Assembly: GCF_030123105.1 (NCBI RefSeq)
Contig: NZ_CP126095.1
Location: 1,798,001 to 1,862,000, forward strand
From: Paenibacillus sp. G2S3
GTDB taxonomy: Bacteria > Bacillota > Bacilli > Paenibacillales > Paenibacillaceae
Length of the DNA: 64,000 bases
Reading direction: 5' to 3'
Shown: positions 26,046 to 35,448 of the stretch, piece by piece
Layout: every line of letters begins with the position of its first letter
Numbering within the stretch: position 1 is the first letter of the stretch
Notes under the pieces: model-generated
The model's input: the letters and a program-made list of their open reading frames with translations, nothing else
What the model was told of the DNA's origin: nothing
Database searches by the model: none
Program-made: the position numbers and the translations under genes

Positions 26046-28607
26046 CTAATTGCTGGATGGATTGCTAGCACCTGAATCGGTGTTTGAAGCGGAATTGCTG
26101 TTTGAAGTAGTAGATGCCGCCTGATAAGTGACAACATAGGTTTGTGTTCCCACCAGATTTCGATGACCTTGGAATTCGTCGTATAGATTCAACCGGATCG
26201 CACCGCCACCTAGTGTTTTGTAAAGATTGCTTGTGAATGTTGTGGTGTACGACTTGAAGTTACCTAATGGTAGATCTGTGCCAAGCGTTAATGTCTTCTC
26301 CATTGTTTGTCCGATGGGGTCGATCAGCTCTAGTACAAGCTTGTGCTCATAGGTGCCTGATTCGTAAAGCGTGCTGCTTGACAGGTTGTAGGTTAGTACA
26401 GTACTGAGCGTATCTTTACCACCAGTGACGGTGGCGACTGCATTTGTGACGGATAGGGTATAAGGGAACAATTCTATCTCCAAAAGATTCCCCTTTGACT
26501 CCACCGCAACATTATTAAGTCCCAGTGACACCGTATTGATATACCCCGTTGATTTCCCGCCAGGAGCCGTAAGCTTTCCTTCGGATACCCCTTCACCGAT
26601 ATAAAGAACAAGCTGAGAAGGATCTACCCCAAGTGGAAGCTTAGTCCAAATGGTAATCAGATTTTTCCCGTTAGGGCTCATGGAGGTTGTGGACTGGTTG
26701 ACCTCGGCGTCGTAATATTGATTGTCTGGCGTTTTGTAATAAGCTACGAGTTGAGCCTGCTCCGATTTACGTGTTTCCTCACTGTTCATTTCCAGTTCTG
26801 TGTACATGATATTGGAGCTCGTACCCTGATAAATCGTTGTCCGGCGCTCTAACACTTCTGCCTTTTTACTTTCAAGCTCAATATGGAAGGAACTTAGTGC
26901 TGCAACTTCCTGAACACGGCTGTCTAACTGATTTGTACTTAATGAAAGAAAATTAATTTTGCTTTCGCCGGAGGTTTCTTGCAGCGTTATTTTTAATTGA
27001 TTGAACTGATAGGTGTAAGGAACATTGGCCACGACATAAATGTCTGCGGATTCATTTGGCCCGAGAATGGTTTGCGTGCTTTCTGTGACGACTTGGGAAG
27101 TGCTGCTAATATCACTCTCACCAGCTTTAATGACACTTGTAAACGCCGGAAGCTGCACAGAGGTCGATTTCGTGTTGCGAATATTGATTTTAGCTACAAG
27201 CTGATCTTTGTCTGCCCAAGGTAGCCGCTGAATGTTCTCAAGCTTGACAGCAAATGTACCGTGACTGTTCTCCACCGCATATTCTGTGTCCTGCCAATTG
27301 TTAGTTTGCAGTGTGTAAGGAATCTGATAATAGGCAGTAGGAAAAATAATCTTACCCTCAACAGCGGGCTCAGTCATTTGCAGCTGCAACGTTCCTTGAT
27401 TAATCGTTAGTGGAACGTCTACGCTGAGCTCGATCATTTTTTCTTCCAGCGGCTTGAGTGTTAGGTTAGCAAAAGCCTTTGTGTCCACCGGAAAGCTATA
27501 TCCTTCAGTGGCTTTAACGGCAAACTCGTAAGCTGGCAAAGTCATCGCCTTGTTGCCGCTATTCTTTACTCGGAACTGCAGCGTCCACTTCGCGGTGCCG
27601 TTGTCGGCATAGACGTTAGCGCTTTTTAACTGCGTCTCGACAGTATTACTGTTGATCGTAAGCTTCTTGATGACATTGCTGGCTACGACAAGATTTGGTG
27701 TGGTAGCAGCAGGAAGGTTATAGGTGACGATGGGCAACGCTATTTTTAATGAGGTATCTTCTCCAGCAAACTGCAGAGTCATATTGTCTGTCTTCATATA
27801 AGAGGGGATTTCCGTCATGTAGTAGATCGTCTTTTTTTCCTGTGGCTGTACTTTGTAGTTACTGCTCGCATCATCAAGCGTCAGTTCAAATACAGATCCT
27901 CCTGCGGATGCGAGGTATCCCTTAAGTCCAGGATCACTTAGCACTTTGGTTCCTTGATTGGTTAAGCTCACACCTACTTTGGCGTATACCTTACCGTTAT
28001 ATTTGTAAATTTGCAGACTTTCCGTTTTGGTTGTTACAGGCTGATTATTCAAGGTTATCTTTTTACTCTGGCCTCTAGCGACCGCTTGTGAAAAAGCTGT
28101 AGGCAGGGTGAAGGTCCCCAGCTTCTTTTGATAGTCGGTACTGCTAAAATCCCAACTGAATACTGAAATCTTAACTCCATTTAAAGATGTGGATTTACCG
28201 ACGTTTACGTAATAGGTTACGGATTGACTGCTTTTGGAGGGGATGGATTTGATGGTTGCACTGCTGGTTACTGAGCTTCCTTGGATAACCGTTCCTCCGG
28301 CAGTAGTTACCTTAGAGAAATAGTCCACAAGATTGATACTGCTTCCGCTCCCATTGTAATAGCTGAGGGTGTATGTAAGAATATTGCCGCCATCCTGAGT
28401 TAAAAAGCCAACATCGCTCAGCTTCACGCTAAAGTTGCTCTTTAAAGCTATCGAGCCGAGTTTATCCAGAGTGGATACGGTGGTGGTAGTTGCTGTTTTG
28501 TTCGATGTAATAGTCGTTGATGCCGCGTATGCTCCATACGCTGAAGCTTGACTCAGAACTGCTGCGCTAAGCATGAGCACAGCTACTTTTGTTCTTCGTG
28601 CATGCAT
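26046..28607 (-). CDS. Large secreted beta-rich protein of unknown function
   Basis: 853 residues. The ATG at 28607 follows GGGAGGG; the open frame extends upstream without a site. The N-terminus is a Sec signal peptide (HARRTK, then a hydrophobic run, then AYGAYAAS, cleavage near 28-30). The body has no cysteine cluster or catalytic motif I recognise; it alternates beta-strand-like segments, with several recurring TLQLQM/VPLTINQG-type stretches suggesting repeated Ig-like domains. The tail is Ser/Asn-rich, with no LPXTG or SLH motif. It is first in the unit with the adaptor and MacB-like transporter and may be an accessory or client of that complex. Confidence 0.75.
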   Translation of the reverse strand: MHARRTKVAVLMLSAAVLSQASAYGAYAASTTITSNKTATTTTVSTLDKLGSIALKSNFSVKLSDVGFLTQDGGNILTYTLSYYNGSGSSINLVDYFSKVTTAGGTVIQGSSVTSSATIKSIPSKSSQSVTYYVNVGKSTSLNGVKISVFSWDFSSTDYQKKLGTFTLPTAFSQAVARGQSKKITLNNQPVTTKTESLQIYKYNGKVYAKVGVSLTNQGTKVLSDPGLKGYLASAGGSVFELTLDDASSNYKVQPQEKKTIYYMTEIPSYMKTDNMTLQFAGEDTSLKIALPIVTYNLPAATTPNLVVASNVIKKLTINSNTVETQLKSANVYADNGTAKWTLQFRVKNSGNKAMTLPAYEFAVKATEGYSFPVDTKAFANLTLKPLEEKMIELSVDVPLTINQGTLQLQMTEPAVEGKIIFPTAYYQIPYTLQTNNWQDTEYAVENSHGTFAVKLENIQRLPWADKDQLVAKINIRNTKSTSVQLPAFTSVIKAGESDISSTSQVVTESTQTILGPNESADIYVVANVPYTYQFNQLKITLQETSGESKINFLSLSTNQLDSRVQEVAALSSFHIELESKKAEVLERRTTIYQGTSSNIMYTELEMNSEETRKSEQAQLVAYYKTPDNQYYDAEVNQSTTSMSPNGKNLITIWTKLPLGVDPSQLVLYIGEGVSEGKLTAPGGKSTGYINTVSLGLNNVAVESKGNLLEIELFPYTLSVTNAVATVTGGKDTLSTVLTYNLSSSTLYESGTYEHKLVLELIDPIGQTMEKTLTLGTDLPLGNFKSYTTTFTSNLYKTLGGGAIRLNLYDEFQGHRNLVGTQTYVVTYQAASTTSNSNSASNTDSGASNPSSN

Positions 28608-28795
28608 GTAATTCCCTCCCGGTATAAAAGTCCTTGTACTATGAAGGTGGTGTATGATTGAGTACAACCATGCCTTCTTAATAATGGAAATTATCAAGCT
28701 CCGCTGAACGTTAGCTGAAAAAAAAGCCCCAAAATGGTGCTGAACCTTAAAGCCAGCTTAAAGCCAGATAAAAATTGCCCTAAATATGCTTGAGC

Positions 28796-28824
28796 TTGTC
28801 AAAACGACAGATTTTGCATATAAT
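28796..28824 (+). promoter_or_regulatory. Promoter of the pheST T-box leader
   Basis: TTGTCA (28796-28801), a 17-bp spacer and a perfect TATAAT (28819-28824). The transcript should begin about 28831. Confidence 0.8.
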
Positions 28825-28830
28825 AAATAG

Positions 28831-29185
28831 ACATATCTCTTGCATAAAAGAGATACCTGACAATTAGATTGAATTGTGAAATGCAGTGATGGAGAAGAGT
28901 ACACAGTGCCTGACTTACAGGGAGGAGACGCCGTTGATTGAGAGCGTTTCTAGGAAACAGAGCTGTCGAAGTTCACTCCGGAGCAGTTCCTTGAATTCCT
29001 TAAGATTGCCTTGTAAGGAAGCGTAGGGGAAACCGGTCGCAGACCGTTATTTCTGTTAAAGTGAGATAGGTATCTGTCCAGCCAAAAGAGGGAATGAAGC
29101 TCTTAAGGGGAACAGATCAGCTTGTCTAACAAGGGTGGTACCACGGTCTTTTCGTCCCTTACCGGGAGGAAAGGCCTTTTTTTGT
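28831..29185 (+). promoter_or_regulatory. T-box riboswitch (probably tRNA-Phe) with terminator
   Basis: The leader of pheST contains the T-box core AAGGGTGGTACCACG (29131-29145), which pairs with uncharged tRNA ends. A terminator directly after it (GGTCTTTT.. 29145-29158 with ..AAAGGCC to 29176) is followed by seven T. A TTC triplet at 28972-28974 followed by A, in the stem I region, is the likely phenylalanine specifier. Low charging of tRNA-Phe would favour the antiterminator and switch on both synthetase genes. Confidence 0.92.
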
Positions 29186-29222
29186 TGAACTAGACAATGA
29201 TTGAAGGGGGCTGTACACGGCC

Positions 29223-30257
29223 ATGAAAGAGAAGTTGGAAGCATTGAAGGTTGAGGCGCTGGCTAAGTTGCAGGAGGTTATGGATCCACAGGTTCTGAAT
29301 GACCTGAGAGTGAAGTATCTCGGTAAAAAAGGCGAGCTTACAGAAGTTCTACGTGGTATGGGAGGACTTAGTGCTGAGGAGCGTCCGGTTATCGGGCAAG
29401 TAGCAAATCAGGTACGTAGTGCCATTGAGGAGATTATTGGAGCAAAGCAAGAGGCTTTTCAACAGCAAGAGACTCAGCAACGTCTGCAAGCTGAAAAAGT
29501 AGACGTAACCCTACCGGGTCGCCGCATGCAGCAAGGGGGCATTCACCCGCTTAGCAGAGTGGTTCAGGAAATCGAGGATATTTTCATTGGTATGGGCTAC
29601 CGTGTGGCTGAAGGTCCGGAAGTGGAGACCGATTATTATAACTTTGAAGCCCTAAATCTGCCTAAGAATCACCCGGCACGTGATATGCAGGATTCCTTCT
29701 ATTTGACAGATGACCTGCTTATGCGCACTCAAACGTCTCCGGTACAGATTCGTACTATGCAGGCGATGAATGGTGAAGTTCCAGTTAAAATCATTTGCCC
29801 GGGTAAAGTATTCCGCCGCGATGATGACGATGCAACGCATTCCTTCCAGTTCCATCAAATCGAAGGTTTGGTTATCGGCAGCAACATTCGGATGAGTGAT
29901 CTGAAAGGTACCCTGCAACAATTCGTACAAGAGATGTTCGGCCCGAATACAGGCATTCGTCTTCGTCCGAGCTTCTTCCCATTCACTGAGCCAAGCGTTG
30001 AAGTGGACGTAAGCTGCTTCAAATGTGGCGGCGATGGCTGCAGACTGTGTAAGCAAAGCGGATGGTTAGAAATCCTTGGTGCGGGCATGGTGCATCCAAA
30101 TGTTTTGAAAATGGGTGGCTATGATCCTGCTAAATATAGCGGCTTCGCATTCGGAATGGGTGTTGAGCGGATTGCTATGCTTAAATACGGCATCGATGAC
30201 ATCCGTCATTTCTATAACAATGATATGAGTTTTGTAAAGCAGTTCAAGGGCGTTTAG
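29223..30257 (+). CDS. pheS: Phenylalanyl-tRNA synthetase alpha subunit
   Basis: The catalytic subunit of the alpha2-beta2 enzyme that charges tRNA-Phe. The 344 residues have an N-terminal coiled coil (about 1-85), motif 2 ([20 protein letters not shown]) and motif 3 ([20 protein letters not shown]), as expected for class [19 protein letters not shown] cysteine insertion lies near 261-276. It is controlled by the T-box and separated from pheT by a 350-bp spacer that contains a structured repeat. Confidence 0.97.
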   Translation: MKEKLEALKVEALAKLQEVMDPQVLNDLRVKYLGKKGELTEVLRGMGGLSAEERPVIGQVANQVRSAIEEIIGAKQEAFQQQETQQRLQAEKVDVTLPGRRMQQGGIHPLSRVVQEIEDIFIGMGYRVAEGPEVETDYYNFEALNLPKNHPARDMQDSFYLTDDLLMRTQTSPVQIRTMQAMNGEVPVKIICPGKVFRRDDDDATHSFQFHQIEGLVIGSNIRMSDLKGTLQQFVQEMFGPNTGIRLRPSFFPFTEPSVEVDVSCFKCGGDGCRLCKQSGWLEILGAGMVHPNVLKMGGYDPAKYSGFAFGMGVERIAMLKYGIDDIRHFYNNDMSFVKQFKGV

Positions 30258-30359
30258 ATTTTTGGTGGGCGAGCTGGCTTGCGGGTTAGGAGAAAGTAAG
30301 AAAGTAGGAGTTAGATTGCCGATCTTGCTTAATAAAAGACTATTTATAGAAGGAACGGA

Positions 30360-30478
30360 GAGAAATTTTGGAACTGTAGAAGCGCCAGCGTTCGCCTATA
30401 TCCTCGGATTTCTACCGCGAGAAGCGGTTTTAATCAGGAAATCTGAGGATAACAGCGATCGGAAGTCCAATATTTTTC
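30360..30478. repeat. Dispersed structured element, family 1, copy 1 (between pheS and pheT)
   Basis: Three nested stems: outer 30360-30372/30466-30478, a 12-bp middle stem 30400-30411/30439-30450 with one G-T pair, and an apical hairpin ACCGC/GCGGT at 30414-30418/30424-30428. The same architecture with different but still pairing bases is at 47859-47978. It fills most of the pheS-pheT gap, which otherwise has only the pheT ribosome site. Confidence 0.75.
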
Positions 30479-30608
30479 GTAGTGACTGCTCTAAATAGGA
30501 CGGGTATGAAGCTTTGATCGAGTAATCCTAAATCGTACTACTCCCACAGGAAGCAGATCGAACGGCAAGTAGATAAATACATCTGAAACATAAAGGAAGT
30601 GAGCGGAC

Positions 30609-33053
30609 ATGAAAGTATCAACCGGATGGTTGGCTGATTATACATCGATTGAAGGAGTAACCGCCGAGAAGCTAGCGGAGAAGATTACCGCTGCCGGCAT
30701 TGAAATTGACGGAGTAGAGCGCCGCAATAAAGGGATTTCCGGCATTGTAACCGGCTATGTGAAATCGAAAGAAAAACATCCTGATGCGGATAAGCTGAAC
30801 GTATGTATCGTGGATGCAGGTCAAGGTGAAGATCTGCAAATCGTCTGTGGCGCAAAAAATGTGGCAGCGGGACAAATCGTTCCTGTAGCTCTTGTTGGCG
30901 CTAAGCTGCCAGGACTGGATATCAAAAAAGCGAAGCTGCGCGGAGTATTATCGCAAGGGATGATCTGCTCGGCTAAAGAATTGGGACTCAATGATAAATT
31001 GCTTCCTAAAGAGCAGCAAGAAGGCATTCTTGTGCTTCCTGAAGGCACAGAAATCGGTCAAGATATTTCAAAGCTGCTGGGACTAGATGATGAGATTCTG
31101 GAATTCGATCTGACTCCGAACCGTTCAGATTGCCTAAGCATGATTGGGGCAGCTTATGAAGTGGGCGCGATTCTTGGACGCGACATCAAATTGCCTGATC
31201 CAGCAAGCGAAATGATTGAGATTAGTGGGGCAGCTTCTAATTCCATTTCCGTAAAAATTGAGAATGAAGAACTCTGCAGTCATTATGCAGTTCGTTATAT
31301 CTCAGGCGTGAAACCAGCAGCATCACCACTGTGGATTCAGAATCGTCTGATGGCGGCAGGGATTCGTCCGATTAACAATATCGTGGATATCACCAACTAT
31401 GTGATGCTCGAATACGGACAGCCGCTTCATGCTTTTGATGCAGATAAAATAGAAGGCGGAGAACTCGGCGTTCGTCTTGCTCATGAAGGTGAAGTCCTGA
31501 CTACACTTGACGGTCAAGAGCGGAAGCTAGAGCCGCATATGCTCGTTATCGCTGATGGAGCTAAAGTAGTAGGTCTGGCCGGAGTAATGGGTGGCCGGGA
31601 TACGGAAGTTACTGCTGAGACGGTAAATATCGTTCTGGAATCCGCTAAGTTTGACGGAGGAACCGTTCGTAAAACCTCGCGTCAACTGGGACTTCGCTCG
31701 GAAGCATCGCTTCGTTTCGAGAAAGAAGTGGATCCAAATGCAGTGATCCCTGCATTGAATCGCGCTGCAGTACTTATTGCGCGTTATGCTGGCGGATCTG
31801 TGCATGAAGGAATTGTGCAAGCAGGAACAGTCGGAGGAGAAGAGAAGGTACTTACTTTGTCCTTGGAGAAGCTGAACCGTTATCTCGGAACAGATCTGTC
31901 CTTGCTAGAAGTGAAGACATTGTTTGGTCGTCTACATTTCAAATGCGGGGATACCGCACAAGGATTGATCGAAGTTCAGGTGCCAACTAGACGTGGCGAT
32001 ATCAGCTATGATGTTGACCTTATCGAAGAAATTGCTCGTTTGTACGGGTATGACAATATTCCAACGACTCTGATTGAAGGAGTTACAACACCAGGCGCAT
32101 TAACGCATAAGCAATCGCTCCGTCGTGAACTGCGTCGCTTGTTGGCGCATGGCGGTTATCAGGAAGTGATGGGTTACTCCTTCATCCAGCCGAAACAAAG
32201 CAAAATGTTCCCTGAGTTATCTGAAGGCTCACAAGCGGTTAAATTGGCGATGCCAATGAGTGAAGAACGCAGCGTATTGCGAACTAGCCTTCTGCCACAG
32301 CTTTTGGATATTGCTAGCTACAATACTAACCGTCGTCAAAGTGACCTAGCGTTGTTTGAGATTGGCAATGTCTTCTTCACAGATGAAGAACAGTTGACTC
32401 GTCAGCCGCGTGAACTGCCGGTGCTGGGACTGTTGCTTAGTGGTAGTCTAACAGTGAAGCAATGGAACGTTTCTGCACAGCCTGTCGATTTCTTTGATTT
32501 GAAGGGTGCGCTGGAATCAGTATTTGCTTATTTGGGTCTCACAGACAAAATCATCTACGAGGGAGATAGTCCAGAAGGGTATCATCCTGGACGTTCCGCG
32601 TCGGTATATTTAGTTGGAGACGAGGGTCGTGTGAAGATTGGAACTATGGGCCAGCTTCATCCGGAACTGCAAAGAGAGCTTGATCTAGTGGATACTTATG
32701 TAGCTGAGATTCTATTGCAGCCGTTGTATGATAACACGCACAGCCGTCTGCAATATAATGAGCTTCCACGTTTCCCGGGGATGGAACGGGATATTGCCGT
32801 AGTTGTAGATTCAACTGTTCCAGCGGGTGATCTGCTAGCTTCCATTCGTGCAAACGGAGGAACTTTGCTGCAATCCGTACAGGTATTCGACGTGTACACT
32901 GGTGGCAAGTTAGAGAGTGGAAAGAAGAGTATTGCGATCTCACTCCTGTATCGTCACGGTGATCATACATTGACAGATGAAGAGGTTGGAGAAGTGCATG
33001 ATAAGCTATTATCGTCTCTTCAACAAACTTTTGGTGCAGAATTAAGAAAATAG
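30609..33053 (+). CDS. pheT: Phenylalanyl-tRNA synthetase beta subunit
   Basis: An 814-residue partner of PheS that holds the tRNA-binding and editing modules. Domains in order: an EMAP-like tRNA-binding fold (about 40-150), B3/B4 editing domain (about 205-375), B5 (about 405-480) and a C-terminal anticodon-binding ferredoxin-like domain (about 720-814; FPGMERDIAVVVD). Start ATG with AAGGAAG ahead. Expression likely depends on the pheS T-box, with the intervening repeat possibly modulating it. Confidence 0.97.
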   Translation: MKVSTGWLADYTSIEGVTAEKLAEKITAAGIEIDGVERRNKGISGIVTGYVKSKEKHPDADKLNVCIVDAGQGEDLQIVCGAKNVAAGQIVPVALVGAKLPGLDIKKAKLRGVLSQGMICSAKELGLNDKLLPKEQQEGILVLPEGTEIGQDISKLLGLDDEILEFDLTPNRSDCLSMIGAAYEVGAILGRDIKLPDPASEMIEISGAASNSISVKIENEELCSHYAVRYISGVKPAASPLWIQNRLMAAGIRPINNIVDITNYVMLEYGQPLHAFDADKIEGGELGVRLAHEGEVLTTLDGQERKLEPHMLVIADGAKVVGLAGVMGGRDTEVTAETVNIVLESAKFDGGTVRKTSRQLGLRSEASLRFEKEVDPNAVIPALNRAAVLIARYAGGSVHEGIVQAGTVGGEEKVLTLSLEKLNRYLGTDLSLLEVKTLFGRLHFKCGDTAQGLIEVQVPTRRGDISYDVDLIEEIARLYGYDNIPTTLIEGVTTPGALTHKQSLRRELRRLLAHGGYQEVMGYSFIQPKQSKMFPELSEGSQAVKLAMPMSEERSVLRTSLLPQLLDIASYNTNRRQSDLALFEIGNVFFTDEEQLTRQPRELPVLGLLLSGSLTVKQWNVSAQPVDFFDLKGALESVFAYLGLTDKIIYEGDSPEGYHPGRSASVYLVGDEGRVKIGTMGQLHPELQRELDLVDTYVAEILLQPLYDNTHSRLQYNELPRFPGMERDIAVVVDSTVPAGDLLASIRANGGTLLQSVQVFDVYTGGKLESGKKSIAISLLYRHGDHTLTDEEVGEVHDKLLSSLQQTFGAELRK

Positions 33054-33065
33054 CAGGAATTGTGT

Positions 33066-33115
33066 AAAGCCGCAGCGAATCCATTTAGAAACTGAGATTC
33101 ACTGCGGCTTTTTCT
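33066..33115 (+). terminator. Terminator after pheT
   Basis: A stem of about 16 bp (33066-33081 with 33096-33111, one internal mismatch) is followed by a T run. Confidence 0.88.
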
Positions 33116-33169
33116 GGGTAGAGTGAAATGCGGAGGATATCAGCGAGAATCTATTGAATACAAGGGATT

Positions 33170-33199
33170 TTGCCAAATGCTTAAGAAAAAAGCTACAAT
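33170..33199 (+). promoter_or_regulatory. Probable promoter of the zapA-like gene
   Basis: TTGCCA (33170-33175), an 18-bp spacer and TACAAT (33194-33199), 54 bases before the start codon. Confidence 0.55.
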
Positions 33200-33252
33200 A
33201 GAAAGAGTAAGACTAGCTTAGAATCCGCACACATACAAAGGAGGGCACAACT

Positions 33253-35310
33253 GTGGCTATGGACCGGACTCGTGTCGCCGTGGAGATATACGGAACTTCC
33301 TATAAACTCGTCGGAAGCAGCACTGAATATATGAAACAAGTGGCCCGTTATGTTGACGAACATATGCGCTCGATTTCTAAATCACACAACAGACTGGATA
33401 CGCCGCGTATAGCGGTGCTTGCAGCAGTACATATGGCGGAGCAGGCTATTCAGGTTCAGGATTTTAAAAATGAACTCAACATGATGACTGGTGAACGCAG
33501 TGAACTGCGATTGGAAGTATCTCGCCTGCTGGAGGTTCAGCGGGAGCGACAAGAAGAATATGAACGCCTTGAAGCGGCGGCTAAGGAAGAAGCTGAACGA
33601 CTGATTGCTGCGGTTGAAGAAGAACGCAAGCGTCATCTGGAAATTCAGGAGAATGAGCGCAAGGTACATGCGAACCAGCTTCAGGAGGCAACCCAAGCGG
33701 CTGAAGCCGCGCGAGAGAAGCTGGAAGAGGAACTGCTTGCACGTGAGCAGGAGCTGCAAGCACTGCGAGCAAGCTATGAGGCAGAACAGGCTGCTATTCG
33801 CGAGAATCATCGAGAGGAACTAGCAACTGCTGAAGCCATCCGTCTACAGCAATTGGAAGAGCAGAAGGCGGCGCATTTGCAAGAGCTGGAAAATACTCGT
33901 GAGACGCTGATTAAGGAGAAGACAGATACATTGTCTGCTCTGGAGCTTGAGTTAACCGAGACCAGATCAACATTAGAGAAACAGCTTGAGGAAACCAAAT
34001 CAACATTAGGTAAGGAACTCGAGGAGACTAAGCTGACACTGGGTAAGGAGCTTGAGAATACGACAACGAAGCTAGGCAAGGAACTGGCTGAAGAGCGGGA
34101 AGCTTTACAACGGGAGCTTGCTAAGAATAAGGAACTTCGACAGTCGCAAGGTACTCAGGAACATAGACATAAGCAAAGCATTCAAGAGCTCGAGAAACAG
34201 CTGGCTGAGCTTCGTGGTGGTACAGGACAACTTCAGTCTAGACTCCGTGCGGCTGAAGCCAGTCTTAAGAGTGAACGGGATGCTCGACAGACGCTGCTTG
34301 GACAATATGAAGCGGTGGTTAAACGCGAAGAACAGCTCAGTGAGGAGCTGCGTACGGCTACTGAGCTAGGCACGCTGTTGAATGATGAGCTGGAAGAATT
34401 GCGCCAGCGTTATCAGCAGTCTCAGAATGAAACATCAGAGCTGCGGAAGTCACTACAGGAAACGAGTGACAATCTGCACCGTGCTCAGGAAGAACTCGCT
34501 GGTTCTATGGCAGAGGCAGCAAATTGGCAGGAGCTCTCGGATAAACGGATGGAAGATATTAGTGAACTTGAAATGAATCTGCTGGAGACCGAAGAGAAAT
34601 CATTGGCACTTCAGAAGGAGATTGAGATCCTACGTGGTCAAGCGGATGGATTAGTACAACAGTTAGACCGGGAAGCTCAGCTTCGTACGGATGCAGAACA
34701 CGAAACTGCAGCACTCCGTGAACAAGGTGGACAGGTTCAGAAGGAACTGTCTGCACTTCGGGAACGCTATGAGGAACTAATCTCTCAATATGATGAAGTT
34801 CTGCAAGATGGAGAACGTCTGCAGGAAAGATATCAACTGCTGCAGGAAGAAGGCGAAGAGACAGCTCGACGCTTAGAAGAATTGTCTGAAGCTAGTCTTG
34901 AGGCTGCTGCTACCGTTGCAGAGCAGCAGGATGTTCTGAGGGAAGCAGAGGCGTACGGTGCTTCATGGAAGCATAAGTACGAGGAGTTATTCGAGCGGCA
35001 GCAGCAGTGGAGTGATTTGGAAGCGAAGCTGCGCGAAGAGATAGATATTTGGCAGCAGGAGGCCGGTGAGGCTGAGGCGAAGCAGGAATCTATTGAACGT
35101 GAACGCAGTGAGGTGCTTCAGCAGCTTGGTGAGGTCGGCGAGAACTATGAACTGGCCCAAGGACAACTTCGTCTGCTGCAGGCCCAGTTTGAGATGCATC
35201 AGAATGAGCTTCAGAAGATGACAGATGAGCATCGTAACCTTCAAGAGGAATATGCCAAGCTTCAGAATGAATATAATGAATGGATTCAACTGATCGAACA
35301 GGATAGTTGA
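33253..35310 (+). CDS. zapA: ZapA-domain cell division protein with very long coiled-coil extension
   Basis: The first roughly 95 of 685 residues form a ZapA domain (VAVEIYGTSYKLVGSSTEYMKQVA...LAAVHMAEQ), which binds and bundles FtsZ. ZapA alone is normally about 85-100 residues. Here an unbroken Glu/Gln/Leu/Arg-rich coiled coil of about 590 residues follows, with locally repeated ETKSTLGKELE-type blocks (near 235-275). The GTG at 33253 has GGAGGG seven bases ahead. Its place after pheT and upstream of mutS2 matches zapA in Bacillus. The extension could link the Z-ring to another site; that is inference. Confidence 0.85.
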   Translation: MAMDRTRVAVEIYGTSYKLVGSSTEYMKQVARYVDEHMRSISKSHNRLDTPRIAVLAAVHMAEQAIQVQDFKNELNMMTGERSELRLEVSRLLEVQRERQEEYERLEAAAKEEAERLIAAVEEERKRHLEIQENERKVHANQLQEATQAAEAAREKLEEELLAREQELQALRASYEAEQAAIRENHREELATAEAIRLQQLEEQKAAHLQELENTRETLIKEKTDTLSALELELTETRSTLEKQLEETKSTLGKELEETKLTLGKELENTTTKLGKELAEEREALQRELAKNKELRQSQGTQEHRHKQSIQELEKQLAELRGGTGQLQSRLRAAEASLKSERDARQTLLGQYEAVVKREEQLSEELRTATELGTLLNDELEELRQRYQQSQNETSELRKSLQETSDNLHRAQEELAGSMAEAANWQELSDKRMEDISELEMNLLETEEKSLALQKEIEILRGQADGLVQQLDREAQLRTDAEHETAALREQGGQVQKELSALRERYEELISQYDEVLQDGERLQERYQLLQEEGEETARRLEELSEASLEAAATVAEQQDVLREAEAYGASWKHKYEELFERQQQWSDLEAKLREEIDIWQQEAGEAEAKQESIERERSEVLQQLGEVGENYELAQGQLRLLQAQFEMHQNELQKMTDEHRNLQEEYAKLQNEYNEWIQLIEQDS

Positions 35311-35326
35311 ATGTCGGATGCAAGGA

Positions 35327-35371
35327 AGGGCTGTACCTGATGAGTAGAGAGATCTATTTCAGGTCAGCCCT
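35327..35371 (+). terminator. Terminator after the zapA-like gene
   Basis: AGGGCTG.ACCTGA (35327-35340) pairs with TCAGGTCAGCCCT (35359-35371), with one bulge, then TCTTTGT. Confidence 0.75.
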
Positions 35372-35395
35372 CTTTGTCTATGATTTAGGGTAAAT

Positions 35396-35438
35396 AAATA
35401 GCCGGTCGTCAGGGTGATTCCCTAACGATCGGCTATTT
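35396..35438 (-). terminator. Terminator of the CuA-lipoprotein gene
   Basis: Arms of about 14 bp (around 35396-35409 with 35424-35438, one wobble) with an A-rich left flank that reads as T on the minus strand. Confidence 0.7.
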
Positions 35439-35448
35439 AATGATTCAT

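Noticed and set aside
26046..28697. Upstream extension of the secreted-protein frame to 28697
   Set aside because: The ATG at 28607 has GGGAGGG and starts a proper signal peptide; the extension would bury it.
30262..30498. 78-codon frame between pheS and pheT
   Set aside because: It crosses the structured repeat, whose copy at 47.86 kb does not preserve the reading frame; the RNA-like fold explains the sequence better.
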